Shown here in pieces: positions 1 to 6,907 of a stretch of 25,172 bases of DNA (within the stretch, counting starts at the first letter, position 1; each line of letters opens with the position of its first letter). The notes under the pieces were generated by a model, which was given only the letters and a program-made list of their open reading frames with translations, was not told the DNA's origin and did no database searches. The translations under genes were made by a program, and so were the position numbers. This stretch comes from a virus, in the IMG/VR virus record IMGVR_UViG_3300032516_000187, positions 1 through 25,172 of that record; one strand, written 5' to 3'.

Positions 1-15
1 CGCGCCTGACAGAGC

Positions 16-40
16 GCCCGCAGGTTTTCCTGCGGGCTTT
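16..40 (+). terminator. Terminator-like hairpin at remnant breakpoint
   Basis: A perfect 9-bp inverted repeat (GCCCGCAGG at 16-24, CCTGCGGGC at 29-37) encloses a TTTT loop and is followed by CTTT. This is the shape of a Rho-independent terminator, though the T tract is short. The 3' arm is also the first part of the TnpB remnant and occurs at 8444-8452 without the matching left arm. The palindrome was therefore created where foreign sequence was joined to the remnant, either by chance microhomology with a real terminator or by a fold-back event. Confidence 0.5.
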
Positions 41-127
41 GGTAGATACACCCTCCGGCGGCAACGCCGGTGCGCTGAAGGAGACAGTTGCGGCGTGTCC
101 GCAATTGTCCACCTAGAAAGGTATCGG
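25..127 (+). pseudogene. Remnant of TnpB 3' end plus IS right end
   Basis: These 103 bp align without gaps to 8440-8542, the 3' end of the complete tnpB downstream, with three mismatches. Read in the TnpB frame (from 29) they encode FLRALVDTPSGG and onward to CPQLST, then stop at TAG 114-116. The identity ends at the GG of 126-127, which corresponds to the GG at 8541-8542 and fits the GG crossover of IS607-family elements. All of TnpB upstream of this tail is missing, so this is a deletion relic of a second, related element. Omega-RNA scaffolds of TnpB elements normally overlap this part of the gene, so a truncated guide-RNA scaffold may survive here; that is inference. Confidence 0.85.
115..121 (+). 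promoter_or_regulatory. IS-derived ribosome binding site of the lipoprotein gene
   Basis: AGAAAGG lies five bases before the GTG at 127 and is the best Shine-Dalgarno match near the start of the lipoprotein gene. It lies wholly inside the transposon remnant (same sequence at 8530-8536). It decides the choice of GTG 127 over the upstream TTG at 88, which would place remnant sequence in the protein. Confidence 0.5.
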
Positions 128-696
128 TGGCAGTGGGCAGTTTGAAGCAAATCTGTGTTGTGTTTGTGTTGCTTGCGGTGGCCGGCTGCGAGGTCCCGAC
201 GAACTTTAGAACCCAGCCGATCAAGATCGAGCGGCCGACCGTCAATGTGCCGCTGGCACTGCGGCAGAGCAACTGGCTCGGTAATCGTCGCCAGGGGTCA
301 TGTGTCTGGGCGAGCACTGTGTCGTTGTTGCGGTGGCAAGGTCGTTACCGAACGGCAGACTGGGTGCGCGGCAACTACAGTGGTGGATCGTGGCCTGACG
401 ATCACGTAGCGAAACTTGAGAGGGCCGGCATCCGCTACGCTTACGTCACGAACGGTGATGTGCGGTTTTTGGAATGGTGCTTGCGAACACGTCGCGGGGC
501 CGGGGTCACAGTCCTGGGTGGCGCTCATTGTGTTAATCTGGTCTTCTTGGATGAGCATTGGGCGTGCTTGTTGGATAACAACGATGTACAGCGCTATCGG
601 TGGGTTCCGCGTGCGACGTTTCTGGCAGAGTGGCAGGCGAGCTACGGATGGGGCTTTACTGTAGTGTACGCGCCCACGCCGCCGCTACCGCCGTGA
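127..696 (+). CDS. Papain-like cysteine peptidase lipoprotein
   Basis: The product is 189 residues from GTG 127. It has a short lipoprotein signal: KQ, a hydrophobic run, then the lipobox VAGC with the lipidated Cys near residue 21, so it should be membrane-anchored outside the cytoplasm. The rest resembles C39/papain-like peptidases. RQGSCVWAS (Cys about 59) fits the nucleophile on its helix, GGAHCVNLV (His about 134) the catalytic His, and LLDNND (about 150) the Asp/Asn. The family cleaves peptides or acts as amidase; the substrate here is unknown. Its ribosome site comes from the transposon remnant just upstream. Its stop overlaps the next start (TGATG), which indicates translational coupling. 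An inactive family member, or a superinfection or envelope function, cannot be excluded. The family call is moderately sure; export is well supported. Confidence 0.6.
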   Translation: MAVGSLKQICVVFVLLAVAGCEVPTNFRTQPIKIERPTVNVPLALRQSNWLGNRRQGSCVWASTVSLLRWQGRYRTADWVRGNYSGGSWPDDHVAKLERAGIRYAYVTNGDVRFLEWCLRTRRGAGVTVLGGAHCVNLVFLDEHWACLLDNNDVQRYRWVPRATFLAEWQASYGWGFTVVYAPTPPLPP

Positions 697-1394
697 TGCG
701 GAAGCGTGATTTGGTCTTAGCTGCAGCCACGCAGAGGCGCAATTATCTTCGACGCAGGTATGGATTGACCGACCAGGACTACGAGGATGCCTTGAGGAAA
801 CAAGCTGGCCGCTGTGTGAGATGCGGTTCGGATAGTCCTGGTTTAGGCAAGCGGCATTTTATAATCCTTTGCCGTGGATATCATCGCTCGGGCAACATTC
901 AACTTGTGTGTGTGTGTTCGCAGTGTTCGGCATCCTTGCGGCAGGCTCAGAAGTCGCCCTATGAGCGAACTGAAGATGGTGTCCGAAAAGTCTGCTCTCA
1001 GTGCGGCAAGCGGCTTCTTCTGGAAGATTTCTACAGGCATACCAATAACAAGCCTACTGGGGCCTGTAAACAGTGTATCGCGTTGTGCGGCAGGGAGGCA
1101 TCTCATGTACTGAAGCGTCGGGAACGAGGCCGTCGCAGAAATTTGAGGAGGTACGGCCTCACCGAGGACCAATACCGCGTAGTGCTGGACAAGCAAGGCG
1201 GCGGGTGTGCAATCTGCGGAGCAACAGAGCCGGGGCGTAAGGGTGATCGTAATTTCTGCGTCGATCACGATCATCGCACAGGCGTTATGCGTGGCCTTTT
1301 ATGTCATTGCTGTAATCAAGCCATCGGGCATCTGAAAGATAGTCCAGACTTGTGCCGGCAAGCCGCAACGTATCTCGGACAAAATCTTCAATAA
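696..1394 (+). CDS. Endonuclease VII-like protein with duplicated domain
   Basis: The product is 232 residues from ATG 696, which overlaps the previous stop as TGATG; the longer in-frame start at 600 would lie deep in the upstream gene. The C-terminal domain (about 150-232) is a recombination endonuclease VII (T4 gp49) type His-Me finger nuclease: CAICG (171-174), VDHDHRTG (190-193 DHDH) and the CHCC cysteines (203-206), followed by AIGHLKDSP. The family resolves branched DNA, for instance before packaging. Residues about 20-80 repeat the same architecture (RYGLTDQDYEDALRKQ, CVRCG, HRSG, CVCSQC), but three of the four DHDH residues are lost, leaving a degenerate copy. A Zn-ribbon (CSQCG at 100-104, CKQC at 124-127) lies between the copies, as in many phage endonuclease VII-like proteins. 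A role in packaging or DNA debranching fits the place before the terminase gene. Confidence 0.75.
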   Translation: MRKRDLVLAAATQRRNYLRRRYGLTDQDYEDALRKQAGRCVRCGSDSPGLGKRHFIILCRGYHRSGNIQLVCVCSQCSASLRQAQKSPYERTEDGVRKVCSQCGKRLLLEDFYRHTNNKPTGACKQCIALCGREASHVLKRRERGRRRNLRRYGLTEDQYRVVLDKQGGGCAICGATEPGRKGDRNFCVDHDHRTGVMRGLLCHCCNQAIGHLKDSPDLCRQAATYLGQNLQ

Positions 1395-1405
1395 GAGAGG
1401 AACCT

Positions 1406-2089
1406 ATGAAACGCATCCTCCTGAGTCTGTGTCTCTTGGCCCTGGCGGCTGCTCCCGCGTTTGCGGACATTGCCACGGTCAACGGTGTGCTCGTCGAAGA
1501 GCGCGTCATTAACCTGCCCAATGACCAGGGCAAATGGTACATCAGCGTCGTGGGCACTGCCAATGACGCCGGGTACTTACGTCTGCTGGGGTGGTTCGAT
1601 AACAGCGCCAGTCTCAAGGTGCTCAAGAACAAGGTTCACTTCTGTCCGGTCACGGTCGGCCATCCGCTGTACCAAGAGCGATATGCCGCGACCGTCAAAG
1701 GTCTGCCGACTGTGCGAGTGCAGAAGGCTAACGGCGAAGTGGTCTATGATGCCGCCGGACAGAACATTCCTTTGACAGCCGAAGGGCTTTCCGGCGCGAT
1801 CGTCAACAGTATTCAGAGTGCTCAAGGCTTGGGTTCAATCTTGCCGTGGCGGCGGGATATGGAACGCCGGTGTCCTGGCCCGAATCCCAACCCAGACCCG
1901 AATCCTGACCCTGACCCGGACCCGCAGCCAATTGATCCTTCGGTGGACCCAGTGGACCCGGTGCCGGTTTCGCAAAGTGGTGTGCCTAGCTGGGTCCTTG
2001 CTTTGCTGTGTGTGGCTGGTTTTCTTGGTGGTTCCTCGGCTGGCTACGGCCGCCAGTTATACGCGAAGCTGCATCCTGCCTTAAAGTAG
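1406..2089 (+). CDS. Exported membrane-anchored thioredoxin-fold protein without CXXC
   Basis: The product is 227 residues. ATG 1406 is preceded by AAGAGAGG and begins a clear Sec signal peptide (MKRILLSLCLLALAAAPAFA, cleavage before Asp21); the upstream in-frame ATG at 1352 lies inside the endonuclease gene. Residues about 30-145 look like a thioredoxin fold: strand KWYISVVG, a helix, strand KVHFCPVTVG, then GLPTVRVQ with a likely cis-Pro, then NGEVVYDAAG. There is no CXXC pair, so a redox role is doubtful and a binding or scaffolding role is more likely. A Pro/Asp linker (PNPDPNPDPDPDPQP) follows, then one transmembrane helix (about 194-213) near the C-terminus with a short basic tail. The domain should sit outside the inner membrane on a stalk. 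The fold assignment is moderate; signal, linker and anchor are plain. Confidence 0.6.
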   Translation: MKRILLSLCLLALAAAPAFADIATVNGVLVEERVINLPNDQGKWYISVVGTANDAGYLRLLGWFDNSASLKVLKNKVHFCPVTVGHPLYQERYAATVKGLPTVRVQKANGEVVYDAAGQNIPLTAEGLSGAIVNSIQSAQGLGSILPWRRDMERRCPGPNPNPDPNPDPDPDPQPIDPSVDPVDPVPVSQSGVPSWVLALLCVAGFLGGSSAGYGRQLYAKLHPALK

Positions 2090-2142
2090 CTGCGGCTCGC
2101 GCATTCACGTCTCTTGACTCTTGAACTTTCGGAGAAGCAAAA

Positions 2143-2544
2143 ATGAACCCTACCGTTGTGATCTGGATTCTGGCCGTTGTGGTCGCCGTGCTGGTTGGTC
2201 GTGAAGTCGGCAAGTGGCTTTTCGGCGAGAATACCAAGCTGCAGCAGAAGAAGCGCGCCGCGCAGGTCCTTGCCGGCAAGCTGCGGGCCAGTGGTCTTCA
2301 GCGCATTCCTAGTTTTCTCGAAGCACTCGCCTTGGGCGATTTGCAGGCCATGTTTGAGCAGCTTCACGATCTTGCCAAGCTGGTTGAGTCTGGCAGCGAT
2401 GCCATCGAAAAGGAACTGGCGACCGTTTACGAGCGCGTGCTGAAGGCCAAGTTGGCATCCCCCGAGGGTCTGGCCTTTATCAAGGCCCAGATTACCCAGG
2501 TGGAAGCTGCCCAGGTGGAAGTTGCCCCGGCGGCTGTGCTGTAG
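2143..2544 (+). CDS. Small membrane protein with N-terminal TM helix
   Basis: The product is 133 residues; GGAG at 2130-2133 stands before ATG 2143. Residues about 4-20 (VVIWILAVVVAVLVG) form one transmembrane helix. The rest is a charged, helical, Ala/Lys/Glu-rich domain, probably cytoplasmic or coiled, ending in a Val/Ala-rich tail. I recognise no family. Size and topology would suit a holin accessory or a membrane partner of its neighbours, but a single TM helix with a long soluble part is not diagnostic. It lies between two genes for exported thioredoxin-fold proteins and is probably co-transcribed with them. Confidence 0.6.
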   Translation: MNPTVVIWILAVVVAVLVGREVGKWLFGENTKLQQKKRAAQVLAGKLRASGLQRIPSFLEALALGDLQAMFEQLHDLAKLVESGSDAIEKELATVYERVLKAKLASPEGLAFIKAQITQVEAAQVEVAPAAVL

Positions 2545-2599
2545 TCGGCATCGGTTGCGTCGTAAATCTGGACTGACGGCTCGTTCGTCGAGTCATCGT

Positions 2600-2669
2600 C
2601 CCCATGCGGTTCGTGGCGTGGGGACGGTTCTCGAATGGCTTCTGGCCGTACCGTGAGCCATTCGAGAAC
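2600..2669 (+). promoter_or_regulatory. Two adjacent hairpins before the thioredoxin gene
   Basis: The 135-bp gap holds two inverted repeats in a row. The first pairs CCCCATGC (2600-2607) with GCGTGGGG (2616-2623), including one wobble. The second pairs GTTCTCGAATGGCT (2627-2640) perfectly with AGCCATTCGAGAAC (2656-2669) across a 15-base loop. The second stem ends one base before the Shine-Dalgarno GGAG (2671-2674). There is no T tract, so a terminator is unlikely. An RNA structure controlling translation or stability, or a protein binding site, is possible. Confidence 0.5.
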
Positions 2670-2679
2670 TGGAGAAACG

Positions 2680-3030
2680 ATGAGACGCCGAAACTTTTTG
2701 TGGTCTGTTCTTCTGGCGGCGCTGGGTGCCTTGATTGCGGGCTGCATTGCGCCTGCGCCTGCGCCTACGCCGATCCGGTGCAACGGAAGAGTGGTTGCGT
2801 TTACGGCAACATGGTGCGGACCATGCCAGAAGGCCAAGCCTTTCTTGGTACAGGTGCAAGCGGCTGGGGTGGCTGTGCAGATTGTGGACATCGACGCTCA
2901 GCCGGAGTTGGCGAGACAGTATCATGTCATGCGTGTCCCCACTTTTCTCGTCTTCATGTGCGGGAAACCGATGGTGCGGACTAACGATGTTTCGGTGATG
3001 CTGTCGATGACGCAACGCGGGTGTTTGTAG
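2680..3030 (+). CDS. Thioredoxin-like lipoprotein (WCGPC)
   Basis: The product is 116 residues from ATG 2680, with GGAG six bases upstream; the in-frame ATG at 2635 sits in the hairpin region and would bury the signal. It carries a lipoprotein signal with basic MRRR, a hydrophobic stretch and the lipobox LIAGC (Cys about 22), then a short Pro/Ala linker. The thioredoxin domain has VVAFTATWCGPCQKAKPF with the complete WCGPC active site (about 47-51) and RVPTFLVF with the cis-Pro. It ends soon after the last strand, so the final helix is short. It should act as a thiol-disulfide oxidoreductase facing the periplasm or outside, perhaps on cysteines of the nearby cysteine peptidase or of virion proteins; the partner is inference. 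The stop abuts the next ATG. Confidence 0.85.
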   Translation: MRRRNFLWSVLLAALGALIAGCIAPAPAPTPIRCNGRVVAFTATWCGPCQKAKPFLVQVQAAGVAVQIVDIDAQPELARQYHVMRVPTFLVFMCGKPMVRTNDVSVMLSMTQRGCL

Positions 3031-3324
3031 ATGGCGCGACGCTGCCGCAATTGCCCGGATGCTCCCAAACCCGAGCCGGCCCCCAAAGCCACGGAAATGC
3101 CCGTGTTAGCCGCCGAGGCGGAGAAACTGTGGCACCAAGCCTTTTACAGTGCTAACGGTACGCTGGAGATGATGGCCGGCTACGTGATGGTGGGCGTGCC
3201 CGGCAATCCCACACCTCGAATGCGGAAGTTGGCGGCCAGGCTCAATGAGATCATTAAGACCTGCGAGGAGCGTGATGGAAGCGAAACCTCTTCGCTTGGT
3301 GAAGAAGATATGAGGTTGCGCTAG
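3031..3324 (+). CDS. Hypothetical protein upstream of terminase
   Basis: The product is 97 residues; its ATG follows the stop of the thioredoxin gene directly, which suggests coupled translation. The N-terminus is basic and Cys-containing (ARRCRNCPDAPKP), then Pro/Ala-rich. The middle (about 25-80) is probably helical, with AEAEKLWHQAFYS and RMRKLAARLNEIIKTCEE. I recognise no family. The place just before the large terminase would suit a small terminase subunit, but I see no helix-turn-helix motif and do not make that call. Confidence 0.5.
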   Translation: MARRCRNCPDAPKPEPAPKATEMPVLAAEAEKLWHQAFYSANGTLEMMAGYVMVGVPGNPTPRMRKLAARLNEIIKTCEERDGSETSSLGEEDMRLR

Positions 3325-3325
3325 G

Positions 3326-3460
3326 GTGAACGCCGACGCAACCAGCGCCGCATGTGCCATTGTCGTGCCGCTGCCCACGCGACCCTCAGCTTTGCAACCT
3401 CATCAACCTATGATGCCGCCTTATGAGTCTTCTGACGGACTTGAAGCAGACGATCACTGA
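3326..3460 (+). CDS. Possible 44-residue ORF overlapping the terminase start
   Basis: A GTG at 3326, one base after the previous stop codon, opens a 44-codon frame that runs across the terminase ATG at 3423 and ends at TGA 3458-3460. The peptide is Pro/Ala-rich (VVPLPTRPSALQPHQPMMPP) with an acidic end. The terminase ATG has no good Shine-Dalgarno of its own, so a leader ORF that couples translation is possible. I recognise nothing in the product, and it may be chance. Confidence 0.25.
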   Translation: MNADATSAACAIVVPLPTRPSALQPHQPMMPPYESSDGLEADDH

Positions 3461-5081
3461 GGGGCTGAAGAACCAGACTCTCACGTCTTGCAGCCGTTGG
3501 GCTGAGCATCGCCGCGTGATGGGGGCACCGTTTGAGGGGAATTACAGCTTCCTTCGGCATCCCTGGTGCCGCGAGATACACGATAGCAAGGCGGCGTGGA
3601 CCATTGCCATGAAGGCCGCCCAGTTGGGCGTCACGGAGACCGGCATCAACCGGGCCTTCTACACGCTCGACCAGTTGCATCGGGATGTGCTTTACGTCCT
3701 GCCGACAATGATTAACGCGAGCGACTTTTCCAAGGCTAGGTTCACGCCGGCCCTGAAGTTGAGTCCTGTTCTCAAGGAGATGTTTGTCGATACGAATACG
3801 GTTGGGTTGAAATCAACCGGCCGCAACGTCCTCTACATTCGTGGGAGCCGTGGGGATAGCAACCTGAAGTCCATCCCGGTGTCCGAGTTGATCTTGGACG
3901 AACTGGATGAGATGGACATTCATGCGGTGTGGTTGGCGTTGGAGCGCCTGAGCGGCCAGGTCGAGAAGCACATCTTGGCGATGTCCACACCAACCGTGCC
4001 AAAATATGGCATCCACAAGTTGTACCTGACGGGCACCCAGGAACATTTTCATTTTTGTTGCCCACACTGCTCACGATGGACGGAACTGATCTGGCCGGAT
4101 TGCGTCGAGATCATCGGGGAATCGGTCAACGATCCACGGTGCAAGGAATCATTCCTCAAGTGTAAGGAATGCCAGCATCGACTGGAACACGCGGCGAAGA
4201 TCGAGTTTCTTGCCGGTGGGGTATGGCGGCCTACGGAGTTGCAGGCGTCTGACGAGAGGCGGAGCTTCTACATCAATCAGCTTTATTCGTCCACGGTGAC
4301 GCCGAGCGAGTTGGTGATTGCCTACCACCAGGGCTTGGGCGACGAGGCGGCGGCGACGGAGTTTCATTGCAGCAAGATCGGGATGCCTTTCATCGGGGAG
4401 GGTGCCCAGGTCACGGACGACATGATCGAAGCCTGTCTCCGGGGGCACACGATCAACGATCCGCGACCGCAGGTAGGCGGCACTCGTCTGATAACGATGG
4501 GAGTTGACCAGGGCAAGACGGGTTACATCTCGGTGGTGGAGTGGACTTTCGATCGGCCGCCGGGGAGCGACATCAATGCGGCGGCCATCGGCAAACTGCT
4601 GTGGTTCGGTCATTTTCCAGAGGATGGTTGGGACTACCTTGGGGACCTGATGCGGGAGTGGCAAGTCCTGGCTTGCCTGGTGGACGCCGATCCGAACATT
4701 AATGACGCCCGTCGTTTTGCTCGGAAGTTTCGGGGCTACGTTTGGCTCACGCGATACCGGCGGGGACAGACGGCCAAGGAAATCGCGATTCAAGAGGAGG
4801 AGACGGGAGCCCCGTTCGCCATCGTGGATCGGACAAGTTGGCTCAGTTGCACCCTGGGTCGGTTCAAGACGAAGCCCCCGCGAATCCTTTTGCCTCGGGA
4901 CATTTCACTGGAGTATCGTAATCACGTCAAGAATTTGGTGCGGACTTACGTGAAGGATGCGACCAAGAATCTGGCGGCCGTATTCGTGAATACTGGACCG
5001 GATCACTTTTGCCACTCACTTTGTTACGCTGACATTGGGTTGGCGCTGGCACCAACGAGCAGCGGCAGCGAAGACATCTGA
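3423..5081 (+). CDS. Phage terminase large subunit (GpA-like)
   Basis: The product is 552 residues. It is the ATPase-nuclease motor that packages DNA into the prohead, of the lambda gpA-like (PF05876-type) group. The ATPase domain shows a deviant Walker A, KAAQLGVTE (64-72), with the Lys at the front as in lambda gpA and not before the Thr. Walker B is LILDE (156-160), and a motif III-like AMSTP follows (186-190). Two CXXC pairs (213/216 and 247/250) form a probable zinc-binding insert. The RNase H-like nuclease has GVDQGKTGY (Asp362), CLVDADPN (Asp421) and a C-terminal HSLCYADIGLA with the third acidic residue. Length is normal. The portal gene follows 14 bp later. Function is very likely; the start at 3423 is supported by homology-like content only, as the Shine-Dalgarno is weak. 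Confidence 0.93.
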   Translation: MSLLTDLKQTITEGLKNQTLTSCSRWAEHRRVMGAPFEGNYSFLRHPWCREIHDSKAAWTIAMKAAQLGVTETGINRAFYTLDQLHRDVLYVLPTMINASDFSKARFTPALKLSPVLKEMFVDTNTVGLKSTGRNVLYIRGSRGDSNLKSIPVSELILDELDEMDIHAVWLALERLSGQVEKHILAMSTPTVPKYGIHKLYLTGTQEHFHFCCPHCSRWTELIWPDCVEIIGESVNDPRCKESFLKCKECQHRLEHAAKIEFLAGGVWRPTELQASDERRSFYINQLYSSTVTPSELVIAYHQGLGDEAAATEFHCSKIGMPFIGEGAQVTDDMIEACLRGHTINDPRPQVGGTRLITMGVDQGKTGYISVVEWTFDRPPGSDINAAAIGKLLWFGHFPEDGWDYLGDLMREWQVLACLVDADPNINDARRFARKFRGYVWLTRYRRGQTAKEIAIQEEETGAPFAIVDRTSWLSCTLGRFKTKPPRILLPRDISLEYRNHVKNLVRTYVKDATKNLAAVFVNTGPDHFCHSLCYADIGLALAPTSSGSEDI

Positions 5082-5095
5082 CGCGAGGTTGAGTT

Positions 5096-6907
5096 ATGCC
5101 GAATGCGGTCATCAATCTTGTTGATTCAAGATACCCGGGCTATCATTCCGGGCTGACGGATTGGACGAAGTGGCGGCTGGCCTACGACGGCGGGGAAGAG
5201 TTTCGAGACGCCTACCTGGAGAAGTTCTCGACACGCGAGGACCCGATAGAGTTTGCCACTCGTAAGGCGATGACGCCAATCCCGAAGTTTGCAGGCGCGG
5301 CGATCAATGACATCCGTAACGCCATTTACCAGCGTATGAGAGATATCACACGCAAGGGCGGCAGTTCGGCCTATCAGTCGGCGGTCCATGGTTTGAATCT
5401 GGGCGTGGATCGTCGGGGCGCGACCATGAATGCCTTTATTGGCGTCAAGGTTTTGACTGAATTGCTGGTCATGGGGCGGGTTGGCGTGTTCGTCGATGCC
5501 CCATTGGTGTCTCCGATGGCAACCTTGGCGGACGTAGGGAACGTCGCTCCGTACCTCTACAAGTACGACGTGGAGGACATCTTATCCTGGACCTGCTCGA
5601 AGCCTGACGCTCCATCCGAGTTTCAGGCCGTGCTGCTCCGGGACACGGTAATGCAGTTCGACCAGACGTACCTCCTGCCGACGCTTTCCGTGACTCGGTA
5701 TCGCTATCTCTGGATTGACACGGCCACGAACAAGGTCTACCTGCAATTCTATAATCTGGAAGGCACGCCGGTCGATCAATACGGCGAACCGGCGGGCCCT
5801 ATCGCGTTAGAATTAACGCGAATCCCGTTCGTATTGCTGGACATTAGTGGGAGCCTGATTAAGGACGTGGCCCAGCACCAGATCGCGCTCTTGAATCTTG
5901 GTTCAAGCGATGTGAGCTATGCCCTGCGGTCGAACTTTCCTTTCTACGTGGAGCAGAAGGACTTGCGGGCGGTAGGGGGCCACTTGAAGCACGCCGCTAC
6001 GGAAGATGGCACGGCGACCACGGGCGGCCAAGGGGCGATGGAGACGGACATCAAGGTGGGGGCGACCCACGGCCGGGCTTACGACAAAGGGATGCAGCAG
6101 CCGGCCTTCATCAATCCTTCGGCCGACCCCTTACGGGCTTCCTTAGAGCTTCAGGAGCGGCTCAAGCGGGACATTCGCGAACTGGTGAACCTTGCCGTGT
6201 CGAGCCTGGCGGTACGTGTCTCGGCGGAATCGAAGGCGATGGACAACCAGGGTCTTGAGGCGGGCCTGAGCTACATCGGGTTGCTTTTGGAGAGTGCCGA
6301 GCGGCAGATCGCCGAGTTTTGGGCGGTCTACGAAGAGCGGATCGTCACGAAGCGGCAGATTCCGACGATCAAGTACCCGGATCGTTATAGCCTGAAGACG
6401 GATGCTGACCGGATCAAGGAGGCGAATGACCTGTCGAAACTGATGAATCAGGTTCCGGGCCGCAAGGTGAAACGCGAGTTTGCGAAGGGAATCGTGCAGG
6501 CGATTCTCGGTGGAAAGATCAGTGTGGACGATCTTGACGAGATCAATCAGGAGATCGACGGCGCTCACTACACGAATAGCGATCCCCCGATGATTGTGCA
6601 AGCGGTCATCAATGGGCTTTGCGGCGAACAGACTGGTTCGATTGCCTTGGGTTTCGATAACGATGAACATCTCAAAGCACGAGCCGACCATGTGGAGCGC
6701 GTGAAGCGGATTGCAGAGGGGCAAGGAGTGGTTCGGGGAGGCGGCAGGAGTGACCCCGGGGCGCGTGGTGTGCCGGATTTGTCAGCCAATCCCAATGCTG
6801 GAGGAGACGAGAAGACAGCCAGTCGTGACGTGACGTTGCAAGATACGACGACTCCGAACGTGCGCGGTGCCGGTAAACCGAAACTAGGCGCGTTACCAGT
6901 AACCTAA
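5096..6907 (+). CDS. Portal protein, C-terminus replaced by IS insertion
   Basis: The product is 603 residues from ATG 5096, after GAGGTTGAG. It resembles siphovirus portal proteins of the DUF4055 type: an N-terminal DWTKWRLAYDG/FRDAYL region, MTPIPKFAGAAINDIRNAIYQR, YLYKYDVEDILSW, then RIPFVLLDISG and QIALLNLGSSDVSYAL. The portal ring forms the DNA channel and binds terminase and neck proteins. Position after the terminase supports the call. The C-terminal tail (about 545-603) is disordered and Gly/Asp-rich. The last few codons (GALPVT, stop) probably come from the IS: joining GG at 6887-6888 to GG at 8541-8542 would restore an in-frame end KLGDASFSVTV...SWIAV with a stop at 8616-8618. The present protein then lacks about 24 native residues. 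Portal identity is good; the reconstruction is inference. Confidence 0.8.
   Translation: MPNAVINLVDSRYPGYHSGLTDWTKWRLAYDGGEEFRDAYLEKFSTREDPIEFATRKAMTPIPKFAGAAINDIRNAIYQRMRDITRKGGSSAYQSAVHGLNLGVDRRGATMNAFIGVKVLTELLVMGRVGVFVDAPLVSPMATLADVGNVAPYLYKYDVEDILSWTCSKPDAPSEFQAVLLRDTVMQFDQTYLLPTLSVTRYRYLWIDTATNKVYLQFYNLEGTPVDQYGEPAGPIALELTRIPFVLLDISGSLIKDVAQHQIALLNLGSSDVSYALRSNFPFYVEQKDLRAVGGHLKHAATEDGTATTGGQGAMETDIKVGATHGRAYDKGMQQPAFINPSADPLRASLELQERLKRDIRELVNLAVSSLAVRVSAESKAMDNQGLEAGLSYIGLLLESAERQIAEFWAVYEERIVTKRQIPTIKYPDRYSLKTDADRIKEANDLSKLMNQVPGRKVKREFAKGIVQAILGGKISVDDLDEINQEIDGAHYTNSDPPMIVQAVINGLCGEQTGSIALGFDNDEHLKARADHVERVKRIAEGQGVVRGGGRSDPGARGVPDLSANPNAGGDEKTASRDVTLQDTTTPNVRGAGKPKLGALPVT

Noticed and set aside
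88-126. TTG at 88 as start of the peptidase lipoprotein
   Set aside because: These codons lie in the TnpB remnant in another frame. They have no ribosome site, and they push the signal peptide away from the N-terminus.
3031-3324. Small terminase subunit
   Set aside because: The position fits, but there is no helix-turn-helix or family motif, so it is left as unknown.
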